From [Ruminococcus] lactaris ATCC 29176 (GTDB taxonomy: Bacteria > Bacillota > Clostridia > Lachnospirales > Lachnospiraceae), in contig NZ_CP102292.1 in assembly GCF_025152405.1 (NCBI RefSeq), positions 2,480,001 to 2,544,000 on the forward strand: 64,000 bases of DNA, written 5' to 3'. The position numbers and the translations under genes were made by a program. How positions within the stretch are numbered: the first letter of the stretch is position 1; every line of letters begins with the position of its first letter. Under the pieces are notes generated by a model that had not been told where the DNA came from, searched no databases, and worked only from the letters and a program-made list of their open reading frames with translations. Of the stretch, positions 7,984 through 15,305 are shown piece after piece.

Positions 7984-9219
7984 TTAAAATACATCCATTG
8001 TTGCAGCCAAATGTTCAAATGTTTCCTGTTTTTTCTCCTCTGTCGCTTCTGCATAGATATCCATAGTGGTCTGAATATCCTTATGCCCCATGATCGACTG
8101 GATTATTTTCAGGTTTGTTTCTCTTTCACAAAGCCTTGTGCAAAATGTGTGTCTCAAGCTGTGCGCTGAAAAATCCGGCAACAGCACCGGCTCTCGATGC
8201 TCTTTTTTTGCCTCTACTTCTTCTGTTGCATTATAAGCAGATGAGATTCTCTTAATTGCACGATTGACTGACTGGGCATTCATTATATTTCCATAACGGT
8301 TACAGAAAACAAAGCCTGTCATCCCATCAATCTCTGCATCTGTCCAGCCATTTTCTTTCTGCTCTTCCCAGATCATTTCAAAAGCATCTTTCACTGTATC
8401 CAACATGGGAATCGTACGCATTCCGGCTTCTGTTTTCGGCGTTGAAATGTGATTTTCCGATGCCCGGTCTTCTCCTACTGGATAATACGTCAGATTATGA
8501 TTGATGCTGATAATTCGCTTCTCATAATTGATGTCTTCCCATCGAAGCCCTAAAACTTCGCCGATTCGGCACCCGGTTCCAAGAAAAATCGTAAAAATCG
8601 GCCACCAGTGAAAATAAATCGGATGCGTAGCAATATATTCCATGAATGCTCTCTGCTGTGGAATAGTCAGTGCATGTCTCACACCGGTTTTCATGCCTAA
8701 GTTTTTCTTTAATTCTGCCATGACTCCATCCGTAGGATTTTTTCTGATAATGTCATCCCTTACAGCCAGTTGAAAAGTCGGATGCAATAACGTGTGAATG
8801 GTTTCCAACGTGTTGATTTTCAGTTCCTGCTTCTCAATCAGGTGATTATAGAACTGCACCACATCAGAATACTTAATCTCTGCTATATTCCGCTTTCCAA
8901 ATGTATCCCGGATAAATCGGTCATACATATAAAGATAATTGCTCTTGGTCGTTGGTTTCAGATTGTTTTTGAGACTCATGTAACGGTCAAATACAAAATT
9001 TATTGTAGCCTTTCCGGCAACATAAATATCCAGACCGTCCATCTGATCTTTCATGAGCTGTGCTTCTTTTTCCCGAAGCGTTACAAGGTCTTGTGTATAA
9101 ACATATTTACGTCTTCCGAGAGGATCCGTATAAGTATATACATATCTCCCATCTGAACGTCTCTGTGATTCACCTTTCCGCAGGACTCTGCCTCGCAGAT
9201 CTTTTCTTGTCTGTGCCAT
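7984..9219 (-). CDS. Tyrosine site-specific integrase
   Basis: A 411-residue integrase of the Tn916/phage type. The N-terminus has an AP2-like arm-binding domain (RRSDGRYVYTYTDPLGRRKY), then a SAM-like core-binding domain (~60-165). The catalytic domain shows the first Arg in TGCRIGEVLGLRWEDI, the box HSLRHTFCTRL, the second His in MGHKDIQTTMDIY, and Tyr in that last segment. AGGAGG lies 8 nt before the ATG. The gene sits directly beside the left att core and points toward it, the usual arrangement for an enzyme that inserts and excises the neighbouring element. All key residues are present, so it may be active. Confidence 0.95.
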   Translation of the reverse strand: MAQTRKDLRGRVLRKGESQRRSDGRYVYTYTDPLGRRKYVYTQDLVTLREKEAQLMKDQMDGLDIYVAGKATINFVFDRYMSLKNNLKPTTKSNYLYMYDRFIRDTFGKRNIAEIKYSDVVQFYNHLIEKQELKINTLETIHTLLHPTFQLAVRDDIIRKNPTDGVMAELKKNLGMKTGVRHALTIPQQRAFMEYIATHPIYFHWWPIFTIFLGTGCRIGEVLGLRWEDINYEKRIISINHNLTYYPVGEDRASENHISTPKTEAGMRTIPMLDTVKDAFEMIWEEQKENGWTDAEIDGMTGFVFCNRYGNIMNAQSVNRAIKRISSAYNATEEVEAKKEHREPVLLPDFSAHSLRHTFCTRLCERETNLKIIQSIMGHKDIQTTMDIYAEATEEKKQETFEHLAATMDVF

Positions 9220-9255
9220 ATAAAATCCTCCTTCAAATAAAGGAAGGACTACATA

Positions 9256-9426
9256 TTATTCAGGTCTGTTCAATACTTTTTCCAGTCCCTGCAAGACAAC
9301 TTCTGTCACAGTCATTTTGTGGTTCCTGGCATAATCGCAAATACACTTATACATAGAATCTTCCACCCGGATACTCAACACTTTCTTTTTTACATTTTCC
9401 GACTTTGGTCTTCCTATTTTCGCCAT
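9256..9426 (-). CDS. Small ribbon-helix-helix protein
   Basis: A 56-residue frame (MAKIGRPKSENVKKKVLSIR, then VEDSMYKCICDYARNHKMTV and TEVVLQGLEKVL) with the beta strand-helix-helix pattern of CopG/ParG-like DNA-binding proteins. A GRPK leader is common in versions carried by mobile elements. It lies 36 bp upstream of the integrase start and is probably co-transcribed. GGAGG lies 13 nt before the ATG, rather far. It may repress the integrase operon or act in mobilisation; both are inferences. Confidence 0.7.
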   Translation of the reverse strand: MAKIGRPKSENVKKKVLSIRVEDSMYKCICDYARNHKMTVTEVVLQGLEKVLNRPE

Positions 9427-9519
9427 ATCTGTTCTTATTCCTCCACATCCACATTATAATTTTCGTATGACAAGAAGTCAATCCCTATTTTTCGTCCTTC
9501 CACAATTTTCTTCTGTTCC

Positions 9520-9729
9520 CTACGCAATCCGAAATGTCTCCAGATACTTTTCAAATATCTCACAATTTACAAAAGCAACCTTGTCAATCTTATACACTGC
9601 TTTAGCTTCTTTCGCCAACTCCTGGAATTTCGTCAGTCCAATGCTATAAAGCTCTGCACCCTCTTGATAGCGTACAAATTTCTTTGCTATTTTCTTTGTT
9701 TTCTCTACATCTTTACGTGCATATCCCAT
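9520..9729 (-). CDS. DUF6462 family protein, excisionase-like (copy 1)
   Basis: A 69-residue basic protein (KKFVRYQEGAELYSIGLTKF, then QELAKEAKAVYKIDKVAFVN and CEIFEKYLETF) with the winged-helix excisionase-like pattern of DUF6462. I start at the ATG at 9,729 because AGGAGG lies 8 nt before it; a GTG three codons upstream overlaps that site. It lies between the toxin-antitoxin module and the RHH/integrase genes, a sensible place for a recombination directionality factor. The nearly identical copy at 13,994 differs by one residue (Phe to Leu). Confidence 0.78.
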   Translation of the reverse strand: MGYARKDVEKTKKIAKKFVRYQEGAELYSIGLTKFQELAKEAKAVYKIDKVAFVNCEIFEKYLETFRIA

Positions 9730-9751
9730 ACACCGCACCTCCTTTTGGACA

Positions 9752-9793
9752 TGAAAAAAGCAGCTACCCTATTTTTTTCATAGACTAACTGCT
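9752..9793 (-). terminator. Terminator between toxin 1 and the DUF6462 gene
   Basis: On the minus strand AGCAGTTAGTCTA pairs imperfectly with TAGGGTAGCTGCT and is followed by a T run. Confidence 0.65.
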
Positions 9794-9822
9794 CGTGTTT
9801 TAATTCCATATTCAGTTTTATT

Positions 9823-10191
9823 CTACAAATCCGACAGTGGAATTCGGTCGTATGCGCCATTTTTCTTATCTTCCGGATGTGGTTCCAGACCGATAATTGT
9901 AATATCTTTCTGGTCTGGTCCATAAACCCAGTACATTCTCATTGCGCCACTGGTTTTATTTTCCAGATATGATTGCCACACTTTCATTCCATAACGTCTG
10001 GATAATGGCTCTATTTCATGGGTTTGAAGACTCGGATAACCCGGATCAGCCGACAACAGCTTTAAAGCCTTCCCCCATTTTTTATACAACTGTTCTTCCT
10101 TCTTTTTTATATTACCGGAACGATATTTCTCCTGCAGATCTAACCAAAGTTCCTGCATTTCAGGAATTCCCATTCGTATATTAAAATTCAT
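9823..10191 (-). CDS. RelE/ParE-like toxin of a toxin-antitoxin pair (module 1)
   Basis: A 122-residue protein. Its second half (SGAMRMYWVYGPDQKDITII, then GLEPHPEDKKNGAYDRIPLS) has the beta-sheet pattern and closing motif of RelE-superfamily toxins. The first half is a helical extension (MGIPEMQELWLDLQEKYRSG onward). RelE-type toxins usually cleave mRNA on the ribosome; activity here is inferred. It follows the antitoxin-like gene with a 12-nt gap and has an AAGGAATAAGAG site before the ATG. A terminator lies 30 bp past the stop. A non-RelE function remains possible because the sequence is divergent. Confidence 0.6.
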   Translation of the reverse strand: MNFNIRMGIPEMQELWLDLQEKYRSGNIKKKEEQLYKKWGKALKLLSADPGYPSLQTHEIEPLSRRYGMKVWQSYLENKTSGAMRMYWVYGPDQKDITIIGLEPHPEDKKNGAYDRIPLSDL

Positions 10192-10203
10192 CTCTTATTC
10201 CTT

Positions 10204-10443
10204 TTAAAAATCTGACAGGTCAATAGCCGGGGAAACATCGCCTCTCTTAAAGTTACTTACTGCACGATCCATATCTGCCAGAGTTCTGGCTGAAATGCTC
10301 TCTGGCACTGCCAGTTCCCGAGGTTCCAGAATAATGCAGCCATTTCCGTATTCTTTTACATTGTAATACTGATAAGCAGCTCCTCTGAGCGTAATTCTTT
10401 TTTTGTTATCCAGATGGGCAACATAATCTTTCATCGCTTCCAT
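10204..10443 (-). CDS. Antitoxin-like protein (module 1)
   Basis: A 79-residue protein (DNKKRITLRGAAYQYYNVKE, then YGNGCIILEPREL), with an N-terminal beta-rich part reminiscent of AbrB/SpoVT-fold antitoxins and a C-terminal helix-plus-tail that would bind the toxin. The ATG at 10,443 has AGGAGG at 8 nt. It is the first gene of a two-gene operon behind a near-consensus promoter, with a 14-bp palindrome between promoter and start, as expected of an autorepressed antitoxin. The family assignment is tentative. Confidence 0.6.
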   Translation of the reverse strand: MEAMKDYVAHLDNKKRITLRGAAYQYYNVKEYGNGCIILEPRELAVPESISARTLADMDRAVSNFKRGDVSPAIDLSDF

Positions 10444-10471
10444 TACCAACACCTCCTACGCAAGCATTTGT

Positions 10472-10485
10472 GTGGGAAATCCCAC
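10472..10485. promoter_or_regulatory. Palindrome, possible antitoxin operator
   Basis: GTGGGAAATCCCAC is a near-perfect inverted repeat between the -10 box and the antitoxin start, placed where autorepression would act. Confidence 0.5.
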
Positions 10486-10496
10486 CTCTTATTATT

Positions 10497-10525
10497 ATAA
10501 TACGCTTTTCTATATTTTCTGTCAA
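10497..10525 (-). promoter_or_regulatory. Promoter of toxin-antitoxin module 1
   Basis: TTGACA (10,520-10,525), a 17-nt spacer and TATTAT (10,497-10,502) on the minus strand. Confidence 0.8.
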
Positions 10526-10596
10526 TCCAAATTTACTTATTCCTATACGCTTAGAAAAATCATATATTGATAAGTGATATCTATGCATATTGAATA

Positions 10597-10734
10597 TTAC
10601 GCTTTGGCAAGAAACATTTGCCCTAACTGATGAATTTTAACAAGCTTATGACATTCCGCCATCTTATAATACTTAGCATCTCTGTCACTTTGACCGTAAT
10701 CTACCGCAATAGTAAAGTTATCTAAAAATGCTGC
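10597..10734 (-). pseudogene. Possible remnant of an unknown mobile-element gene
   Basis: An open stretch without a start reads FLDNFTIAVDYGQSDRDAKY and continues YKMAECHKLVKIHQLGQMFL to a TAA stop. Its composition looks like real protein, but it is only about 45 codons long and is closed by a stop at its 5' side. It could be the end of a deleted gene; I do not recognise the family. Confidence 0.35.
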
Positions 10735-10790
10735 TTACAGAAAACTTACTTTCTCCGCAAACAGCACCTTAATCATTTTTCTTTCATTCC

Positions 10791-11009
10791 CTACCCTCTT
10801 GGTGGATACGGATCATTCCCATGAGAATCACGTGCTCTGATTTTTCCATCTACACCATGGATAAATAATTCTCCTCTCTGATTTCTGGATATCTCTCTTC
10901 CCAAATTTATCGCTTCTCTTTGTGTATCTGTCACAACAGATGCACGCTGATTTCCTTCGCCTTTTACCTGCCACTTTCCATCAGGTCGTTTAGTTATATG
11001 ATGATTCAT
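10791..11009 (-). CDS. DUF2188 family protein
   Basis: A 72-residue protein matching DUF2188 along its whole length: HHITKRPDGKWQVKGEGNQR, AINLGREISRNQRGELFIHG and DGKIRARDSHGNDPYPP. The family is a small beta-sheet protein of unknown role, often in mobile or phage-derived islands. The ATG at 11,009 is preferred over one three codons upstream. No partner is obvious; the neighbours are a gene remnant and the 297-residue unknown protein. Confidence 0.8.
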   Translation of the reverse strand: MNHHITKRPDGKWQVKGEGNQRASVVTDTQREAINLGREISRNQRGELFIHGVDGKIRARDSHGNDPYPPRG

Positions 11010-11114
11010 AACTTTCACCTCACAATATTTTTAATTTATAGAAGCAAGTTGCCAGCCTTGCCTCATATTCAATCAAATCACATGCCACTATGTAATTTTC
11101 TAATTTACATGCAC

Positions 11115-12008
11115 CTAAGCAACTTCCTCAATATAACATCCATAAATTGCCATATCTAACTCTTCGTCGCTCATTATTCCATGGGCACGACTATAATACT
11201 TTGGAATTCGTTTATGATATTCGTCTAAAGCATCCGGATGCTCTTTCGTATATTGAATCACTGTTTCGTATTCCCAGTGTTCATTATTCTTTGGCATATT
11301 ATTTAGTACATCTATTTTTTTCATATCTTCCCAGCCGTTTTTAGCCTGCATTCTTTCAATTATGACACCATATAAATACTGATGTGTTTTAAACAAATAA
11401 TTTTTTCTTACAATCCATTTCGGGACCATTAGCAATTCTCTATCCTGGTAGAACCAACTTTCCCTCGTCACCTGATGCCATGCATTTTCCTTCGCATCCC
11501 ATGTCCAAAAAGTTTTCATTCCTGCTGCTGGAATTCCTCTGCTCTTCATTTGTAGTGTAGTAAATTCATTCAATTGTTCATGCAAGATATTTGTAAGAAG
11601 ATCAGACATACAATCTTCTGCAAATCCTTCTACTAGAACAGGAATATCTTCCCCTTTACTGATGGTAGGAATTACATGTACCAAATTTCTCAATTGACTT
11701 AATGCCTCTTCCAACCCACCGGCAGTTTTTCCTTTTCCATTCTTCCCATTACCATAACCAAATTTGGTAGCATTTTGTTCGTGAGCATGGTTAAATAACT
11801 CATCAGACTGATTGTGCTTCAGAGACACAAATAAACAATCAAAAAATGATTGTACACAATTATTCGCATTAACACTCCATTCATCTGTTGCATTCTCTAA
11901 TACTGCTGGGTCGATAAAAATACGATTATCCGAATCCAACTGTACATCTACAAACTCAAAGTTTGCATGGCCTTTACGGCCGTCTTTAATATAATCAGAA
12001 AGATACAT
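11115..12008 (-). CDS. Unknown 297-residue protein, possible partner of the AAA ATPase
   Basis: I do not recognise a named family. The N-terminus (YLSDYIKDGRKGHANFEFVD, then RIFIDPAVLENATDEW) suggests a compact alpha/beta domain. A lysine/glycine-rich loop (GYGNGKNGKGKTAGG, ~residues 84-98) and a segment SDLLTNILHEQLNEFTTLQM follow, and then a C-terminal part rich in Trp and Tyr. There is no signal peptide and no membrane segment. AGGAGG precedes the ATG. It lies 250 bp downstream of a COG1106-like ATPase on the same strand. Two-gene pairs of this kind in integrated elements are often phage-defence modules, but here that is context only. Confidence 0.6.
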   Translation of the reverse strand: MYLSDYIKDGRKGHANFEFVDVQLDSDNRIFIDPAVLENATDEWSVNANNCVQSFFDCLFVSLKHNQSDELFNHAHEQNATKFGYGNGKNGKGKTAGGLEEALSQLRNLVHVIPTISKGEDIPVLVEGFAEDCMSDLLTNILHEQLNEFTTLQMKSRGIPAAGMKTFWTWDAKENAWHQVTRESWFYQDRELLMVPKWIVRKNYLFKTHQYLYGVIIERMQAKNGWEDMKKIDVLNNMPKNNEHWEYETVIQYTKEHPDALDEYHKRIPKYYSRAHGIMSDEELDMAIYGCYIEEVA

Positions 12009-12150
12009 TCTTCTTCCTCCTTTTTTAATTTTATATTTATAAAAATCACAAGGAAGAAAAACAGATTTCTTGTGTATTGGCAGTACACATTATGTTAAAT
12101 CCATTTGTAAAATCCGATGAAAAGAGCTCTTAATTATTGTATTTTTTTCA

Positions 12151-12247
12151 ACTCTGTGGTAAAATAAATTTTGCGAATTTTATTAAGACAGAGTTTATAA
12201 CTAATGTCTTTCCATGGCACCGGGTGTGGCAACTCGGTGTCTTTTTC
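12151..12247 (+). ncRNA. Candidate small RNA between the ATPase and its partner gene
   Basis: On the plus strand, opposite to the flanking genes, an 8-bp stem (AACTCTGT, 12,151, with ACAGAGTT, 12,189) encloses a second stem (TAAAAT with ATTTTA). A terminator-type hairpin follows (GGCACCG, 12,217, with CGGTGTC, 12,236) with TTTTT after it. This could be a short structured RNA or a terminator plus attenuator. No promoter is convincing; TTGTAT, 16 nt, TAAAAT is the best match but overlaps the first stem. Confidence 0.4.
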
Positions 12248-12261
12248 TATCCAGTGTTGTT

Positions 12262-13548
12262 TTAAAAAAACTTATCTGGGTTACACCCTAAAGCCCCCTC
12301 TAAAATCTTATTTGTAAGATTAACCTTCGTTCTTGAGAAACTCTTATCGCTTAATCTCTTCAAGGAACTTTTTCCATATTTATCTTTACTAAGAATCCAT
12401 ACTTGATCCCTCTTAACATTTTCGCTAACCAACAATGGCTGGTGTGTTGTACATATCAACTGTGCATGATGCGGATTGCTTTCTTCGTCTATAAAAAGTG
12501 AAATCATCTCTTTTACTAGTGCAGGATGTAAACCGTTTTCAATCTCATCCAAAACCAGTATTCCACCATTTTCCAACACATCAAAGAGATACGGTAATGT
12601 AGTAAATAATTTAACGGTCCCCAACGATTCATCTTTGAAAAATTCTATCTGGTCAGTACCAGTTTCAATTTCAACACCATGATCGTATAATGCATGGTCT
12701 GTTTTTACACCGACTGTCGTCTTGGTTTGTATAATTTCTCTATTTTCGAAATCATCAAAATCAACCTTTTGTCTTGCTACTTCTTCTTCCTCGTACTCTA
12801 CATGCATTCTCCGAATAGTTGGATCCGCTTTTTGTAATATCTTTACATATTTTTCAATTCGTTCTTCAGAAAATGCCTCCATTTCACCTGGATTTAAACG
12901 GGGAGCAGTCATATTGAATACATTTATTTCCTTGATTGTATCCACTAACATGTTTGCAAAATCATTATTCAACATTGCAGCCATTCCTAAGCACAATGCA
13001 TCTTCTTTTACAACTCTCTTAGTATCTTCAAAGCTTTTAAGCTCCGATCTAACAGTTATATCCTGAAAAGATGGTGACAGTCTTTCTAAAATTTTTTCTG
13101 TTCGCCGGTATTTCTTAGTTAAAAGTTCATGAACAACCTTTTCGCCCAAAAAAGAGAACTCATAATGATATGTAATATTATCAATGATCATGTCTATACC
13201 TAATGTTGTTGGTAAGTCCTGATATGCAATGTCAAAAGCAAACTTCGGTATTGGCTTCAACAGTTCTTCACTCGGAAATAAGGCTTTTATTTGCGAACTT
13301 TTCATCATTGAAAACGGCGATAACGCAATTATCCTCTGAATTTCTCTTAGAATTTTGCAAAAAAATGTTTTTCCGGAACCATTAGAACCATACACGTAAG
13401 AGACTTTATTGATAACATCATCTCCTGCTTTAAAAGTGTTCATTGCATATTCCTTTTTGCTCCCATCTGCTACACAGGTAAAAACTACCCTGTCTGCAAA
13501 AGAAGCAAAATTCTCTGCTGATATACTTTTTAATATTGCTGTTTCCAT
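12262..13548 (-). CDS. COG1106-type AAA ATPase (AAA_15/AAA_21), possible defence protein
   Basis: A 428-residue ABC/SMC-like ATPase. It starts ILKSISAENFASFADRVVFT, typical of OLD/RecF-type ATPases, followed by Walker A GSNGSGKT (~residues 54-61). A long insertion is followed by the Walker B/D-loop block LVLDEIENGLHPALVKEMIS and a switch histidine in ICTTHQPLLV. Such ATPases usually sense or act on DNA together with a nuclease or effector. No TOPRIM domain is fused, so the effector would be another protein, perhaps the unknown product just downstream. The gene has a consensus promoter 14-20 bp before its GGAGG site, with repeated TATATGCA boxes upstream, so it is likely regulated. Confidence 0.85.
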   Translation of the reverse strand: METAILKSISAENFASFADRVVFTCVADGSKKEYAMNTFKAGDDVINKVSYVYGSNGSGKTFFCKILREIQRIIALSPFSMMKSSQIKALFPSEELLKPIPKFAFDIAYQDLPTTLGIDMIIDNITYHYEFSFLGEKVVHELLTKKYRRTEKILERLSPSFQDITVRSELKSFEDTKRVVKEDALCLGMAAMLNNDFANMLVDTIKEINVFNMTAPRLNPGEMEAFSEERIEKYVKILQKADPTIRRMHVEYEEEEVARQKVDFDDFENREIIQTKTTVGVKTDHALYDHGVEIETGTDQIEFFKDESLGTVKLFTTLPYLFDVLENGGILVLDEIENGLHPALVKEMISLFIDEESNPHHAQLICTTHQPLLVSENVKRDQVWILSKDKYGKSSLKRLSDKSFSRTKVNLTNKILEGALGCNPDKFF

Positions 13549-13568
13549 AGTTCCACCTCCACAACTAC

Positions 13569-13597
13569 ATTATATGCAAACCTCTTTGCGATGTCAA
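13569..13597 (-). promoter_or_regulatory. Promoter of the AAA ATPase gene
   Basis: TTGACA (13,592-13,597), a 17-nt spacer and TATAAT (13,569-13,574), a full consensus pair on the minus strand. Confidence 0.85.
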
Positions 13598-13635
13598 TAG
13601 TTATATGCATTTTTTTAACATATATGCATTTTTTT
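13571..13635. promoter_or_regulatory. Three TATATGCA boxes at the ATPase promoter
   Basis: TATATGCA occurs at 13,571, 13,602 and 13,621. The last two extend to an identical 15-mer with a T run, 19 bp apart, just upstream of the -35 box. They could be operator sites for an unknown regulator. Confidence 0.45.
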
Positions 13636-13959
13636 GTTGTTTAACTAATTTTTCTTTCATTTCAATCGATATATCCAACTTAACAAATTGATTATTAGTA
13701 TCTTTTTGTTCTATCATTCATAAATCCTGTGTTTTTTATATTATCCCATGTTTTCCATTATAGAAACGCCCTTCTGCAAAACTAACCTGATATCACTTCT
13801 TAATCTACAAAAACAGCCACAAAATATTTTTATCTCATGAACGTCTCTTGCAATTTTGCATGTATTAATTAGTAAAAAAGTCTAAATTGGCATTGTGTTT
13901 ACACCATATAAACACCTTCTTCGAATAAAATGAAGAACTCCATGTCATTCAATCATCCT
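13636..13959. other. AT-rich intergenic stretch, nothing recognised
   Basis: About 320 bp upstream of the ATPase promoter and before the second 308-bp repeat. No frame with a ribosome site, no RNA signature and no clear repeat is visible. Confidence 0.6.
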
Positions 13960-13993
13960 TATTTTTCGTCCTTCCACAATTTTCTTCTGTTCC

Positions 13994-14203
13994 CTACGCA
14001 ATCCGAAATGTCTCCAGATACTTTTCAAATATCTCACAATTTACAAGAGCAACCTTGTCAATCTTATACACTGCTTTAGCTTCTTTCGCCAACTCCTGGA
14101 ATTTCGTCAATCCAATGCTATAAAGCTCTGCACCCTCTTGATAGCGTACAAATTTCTTTGCTATTTTCTTTGTTTTCTCTACATCTTTACGTGCATATCC
14201 CAT
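13994..14203 (-). CDS. DUF6462 family protein, excisionase-like (copy 2)
   Basis: A 69-residue protein identical to the 9,520 copy except for Leu in place of Phe in the KVALVNC segment. Start and AGGAGG site are the same as in copy 1. It lies behind toxin-antitoxin module 2, with no integrase next to it. A second intact copy suggests either recent duplication or homologous exchange between stacked elements. Confidence 0.75.
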   Translation of the reverse strand: MGYARKDVEKTKKIAKKFVRYQEGAELYSIGLTKFQELAKEAKAVYKIDKVALVNCEIFEKYLETFRIA

Positions 14204-14224
14204 ACACCGCACCTCCTTTTGGAC

Positions 14225-14267
14225 ATGAAAAAAGCAGCTACCCTATTTTTTTCATAGACTAACTGCT
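14225..14267 (-). terminator. Terminator after toxin-antitoxin module 2
   Basis: Identical to the hairpin at 9,752-9,793; it ends the relE-like operon, whose stop is at 14,293. Confidence 0.65.
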
Positions 14268-14292
14268 TAAACCTCTGGTTCCATATTCTGTT

Positions 14293-14631
14293 TTAATTTA
14301 CTGAAACGTCTTCTGTTTGATTTAACTGTTTATAAACATCACGTCCACCATACATAATTCGCACTACATATACCGCTTCAGTTTCATCATCTGTTTTGTA
14401 AAATACCAGATAATTATCCACCGGAAAGAATCGAAGTCCTCTGCTGTGCCACGGTTCTTCCTCATAGAGCCGATTTCTGTTCGGCATAGTATCCAGCTTC
14501 CGAATTGACGTCATAATCCGCTCTGTCTGTCCTGCAGCATTCTCTGGAGCTAACAGTTCCTCTGAAATATATCTGAAAATATTTCGCAGATCTTTCTTTG
14601 CTCCTGCTGTATACATCACTTTATATTTCAT
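14293..14631 (-). CDS. RelE/ParE family toxin (module 2)
   Basis: A 112-residue type II toxin with the family pattern: KYKVMYTAGAKKDLRNIFRY, then SIRKLDTMPNRNRLYEEEPW, GLRFFPVDNYLVFYKTDD and VVRIMYGGRDVYKQL. ParE-type members poison gyrase and RelE-type members cut mRNA; the helical N-terminus and the YRVFYKTD-like strand fit the ParE branch, but I cannot decide. Its ATG overlaps the antitoxin stop by 4 nt (ATGA), typical of coupled expression. Confidence 0.88.
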   Translation of the reverse strand: MKYKVMYTAGAKKDLRNIFRYISEELLAPENAAGQTERIMTSIRKLDTMPNRNRLYEEEPWHSRGLRFFPVDNYLVFYKTDDETEAVYVVRIMYGGRDVYKQLNQTEDVSVN

Positions 14632-14936
14632 ATACCAAATTCCCGTTTCATTTCTGCTTCAACTTCATCTGCTGAATACACTCTGCCAGCCTTAATATCT
14701 TCCATGCCTTTTTCTATTTCTGCATTGAACTGTTCCTTTGTCAGAGAGCCATATGCAACAGGCTCCTCATAAGCTGGAAGTTTCATCTCAAAAGGAATTC
14801 CTCTCTGGAGTACAATCTGTCTCAGAAACATTCCTACCGCATTGGACATTGGAATTCCAAGTCGATCAAGCACCTGCTCTGCCTGTTCTTTCACTTCAGG
14901 CTCAACACGTGCAAATACATTTGCTGTTCTTGCCAT
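14628..14936 (-). CDS. RelB/DinJ family antitoxin (module 2)
   Basis: A 102-residue antitoxin. The N-terminus is a ribbon-helix-helix DNA-binding domain (ANVFARVEPEVKEQAEQVLD, then RLGIPMSNAVGMFLRQIVLQ and RGIPFEM), the DinJ signature. The C-terminal acidic tail (KAGRVYSADEVEAEMKREFG) would wrap the toxin. The start at 14,936 has GAGGAGG at 8 nt and lies downstream of a good promoter, so upstream in-frame ATGs are not used. It should repress its own operon; TTGC repeats overlap the -35 region. Confidence 0.88.
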   Translation of the reverse strand: MARTANVFARVEPEVKEQAEQVLDRLGIPMSNAVGMFLRQIVLQRGIPFEMKLPAYEEPVAYGSLTKEQFNAEIEKGMEDIKAGRVYSADEVEAEMKREFGI

Positions 14937-14961
14937 AGATATCGCCTCCTCTTTTTTCTTC

Positions 14962-14990
14962 ATTATATCTTGTTTGATTGCAAGTTGCAA
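14962..14990 (-). promoter_or_regulatory. Promoter of toxin-antitoxin module 2
   Basis: TTGCAA (14,985-14,990), 17 nt, TATAAT (14,962-14,967). Repeated TTGC motifs run through and upstream of the -35 box and may be the antitoxin operator. Confidence 0.75.
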
Positions 14991-15016
14991 GCGGTTCGCA
15001 ATCTGTTTTCGTAATT

Positions 15017-15297
15017 TCATACACCGGCAGACGGCAGGTGGCAGATAGGGTATCTATAAGAATTTATATTTTCTTCAATAACTCTGCCACCCATCATTCT
15101 TTTAATCGAATACTGTTTTCCTGTTTTTCATTTACTCGATACTCCAACTCATTCTTCATTCGGCTTCTCACATCACGCATTGTTCGTCCGGATATTCCCT
15201 GCTCTTTTGCTTTTTCATCTAATTCCCTGATGGAAATTTCTTTTTTATCAGCAAGCAATTCCCTTATCAGCTTTCTACCTTTCTCCAGCTTTGTTTG
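15017..15297. repeat. Right copy of the RepA-like 3' end direct repeat
   Basis: Diverged copy of 1-273, same orientation. Similarity stops within a few bases of the sensor kinase stop codon. Confidence 0.85.
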
Positions 15298-15303
15298 CGG
15301 TCT
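15094..15303 (-). pseudogene. RepA-like ATPase C-terminal remnant
   Basis: About 70 codons (TKLEKGRKLIRELLADKKEI through RMKNELEYRVNEKQENSIRL to a TGA stop) equal the end of the broken ATPase at 71-797 with a few substitutions. There is no start and no ATPase core. The remnant is fused by deletion to the end of the sensor kinase gene. Confidence 0.85.
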
Positions 15304-15305
15304 AT

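Larger units (their letters stand above)
9486..9793. repeat. 308-bp direct repeat, copy 1 (DUF6462 gene plus terminator)
   Basis: It matches 13,960-14,267 over 308 bp with no gaps, and I see two single-base differences. It spans a complete DUF6462 gene and the terminator in front of it. Each copy lies directly behind a different toxin-antitoxin module. Confidence 0.92.
13960..14267. repeat. 308-bp direct repeat, copy 2
   Basis: Same length as 9,486-9,793, with two base differences seen. Flanking DNA is unrelated on both sides, so the unit itself has been copied. Confidence 0.92.
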
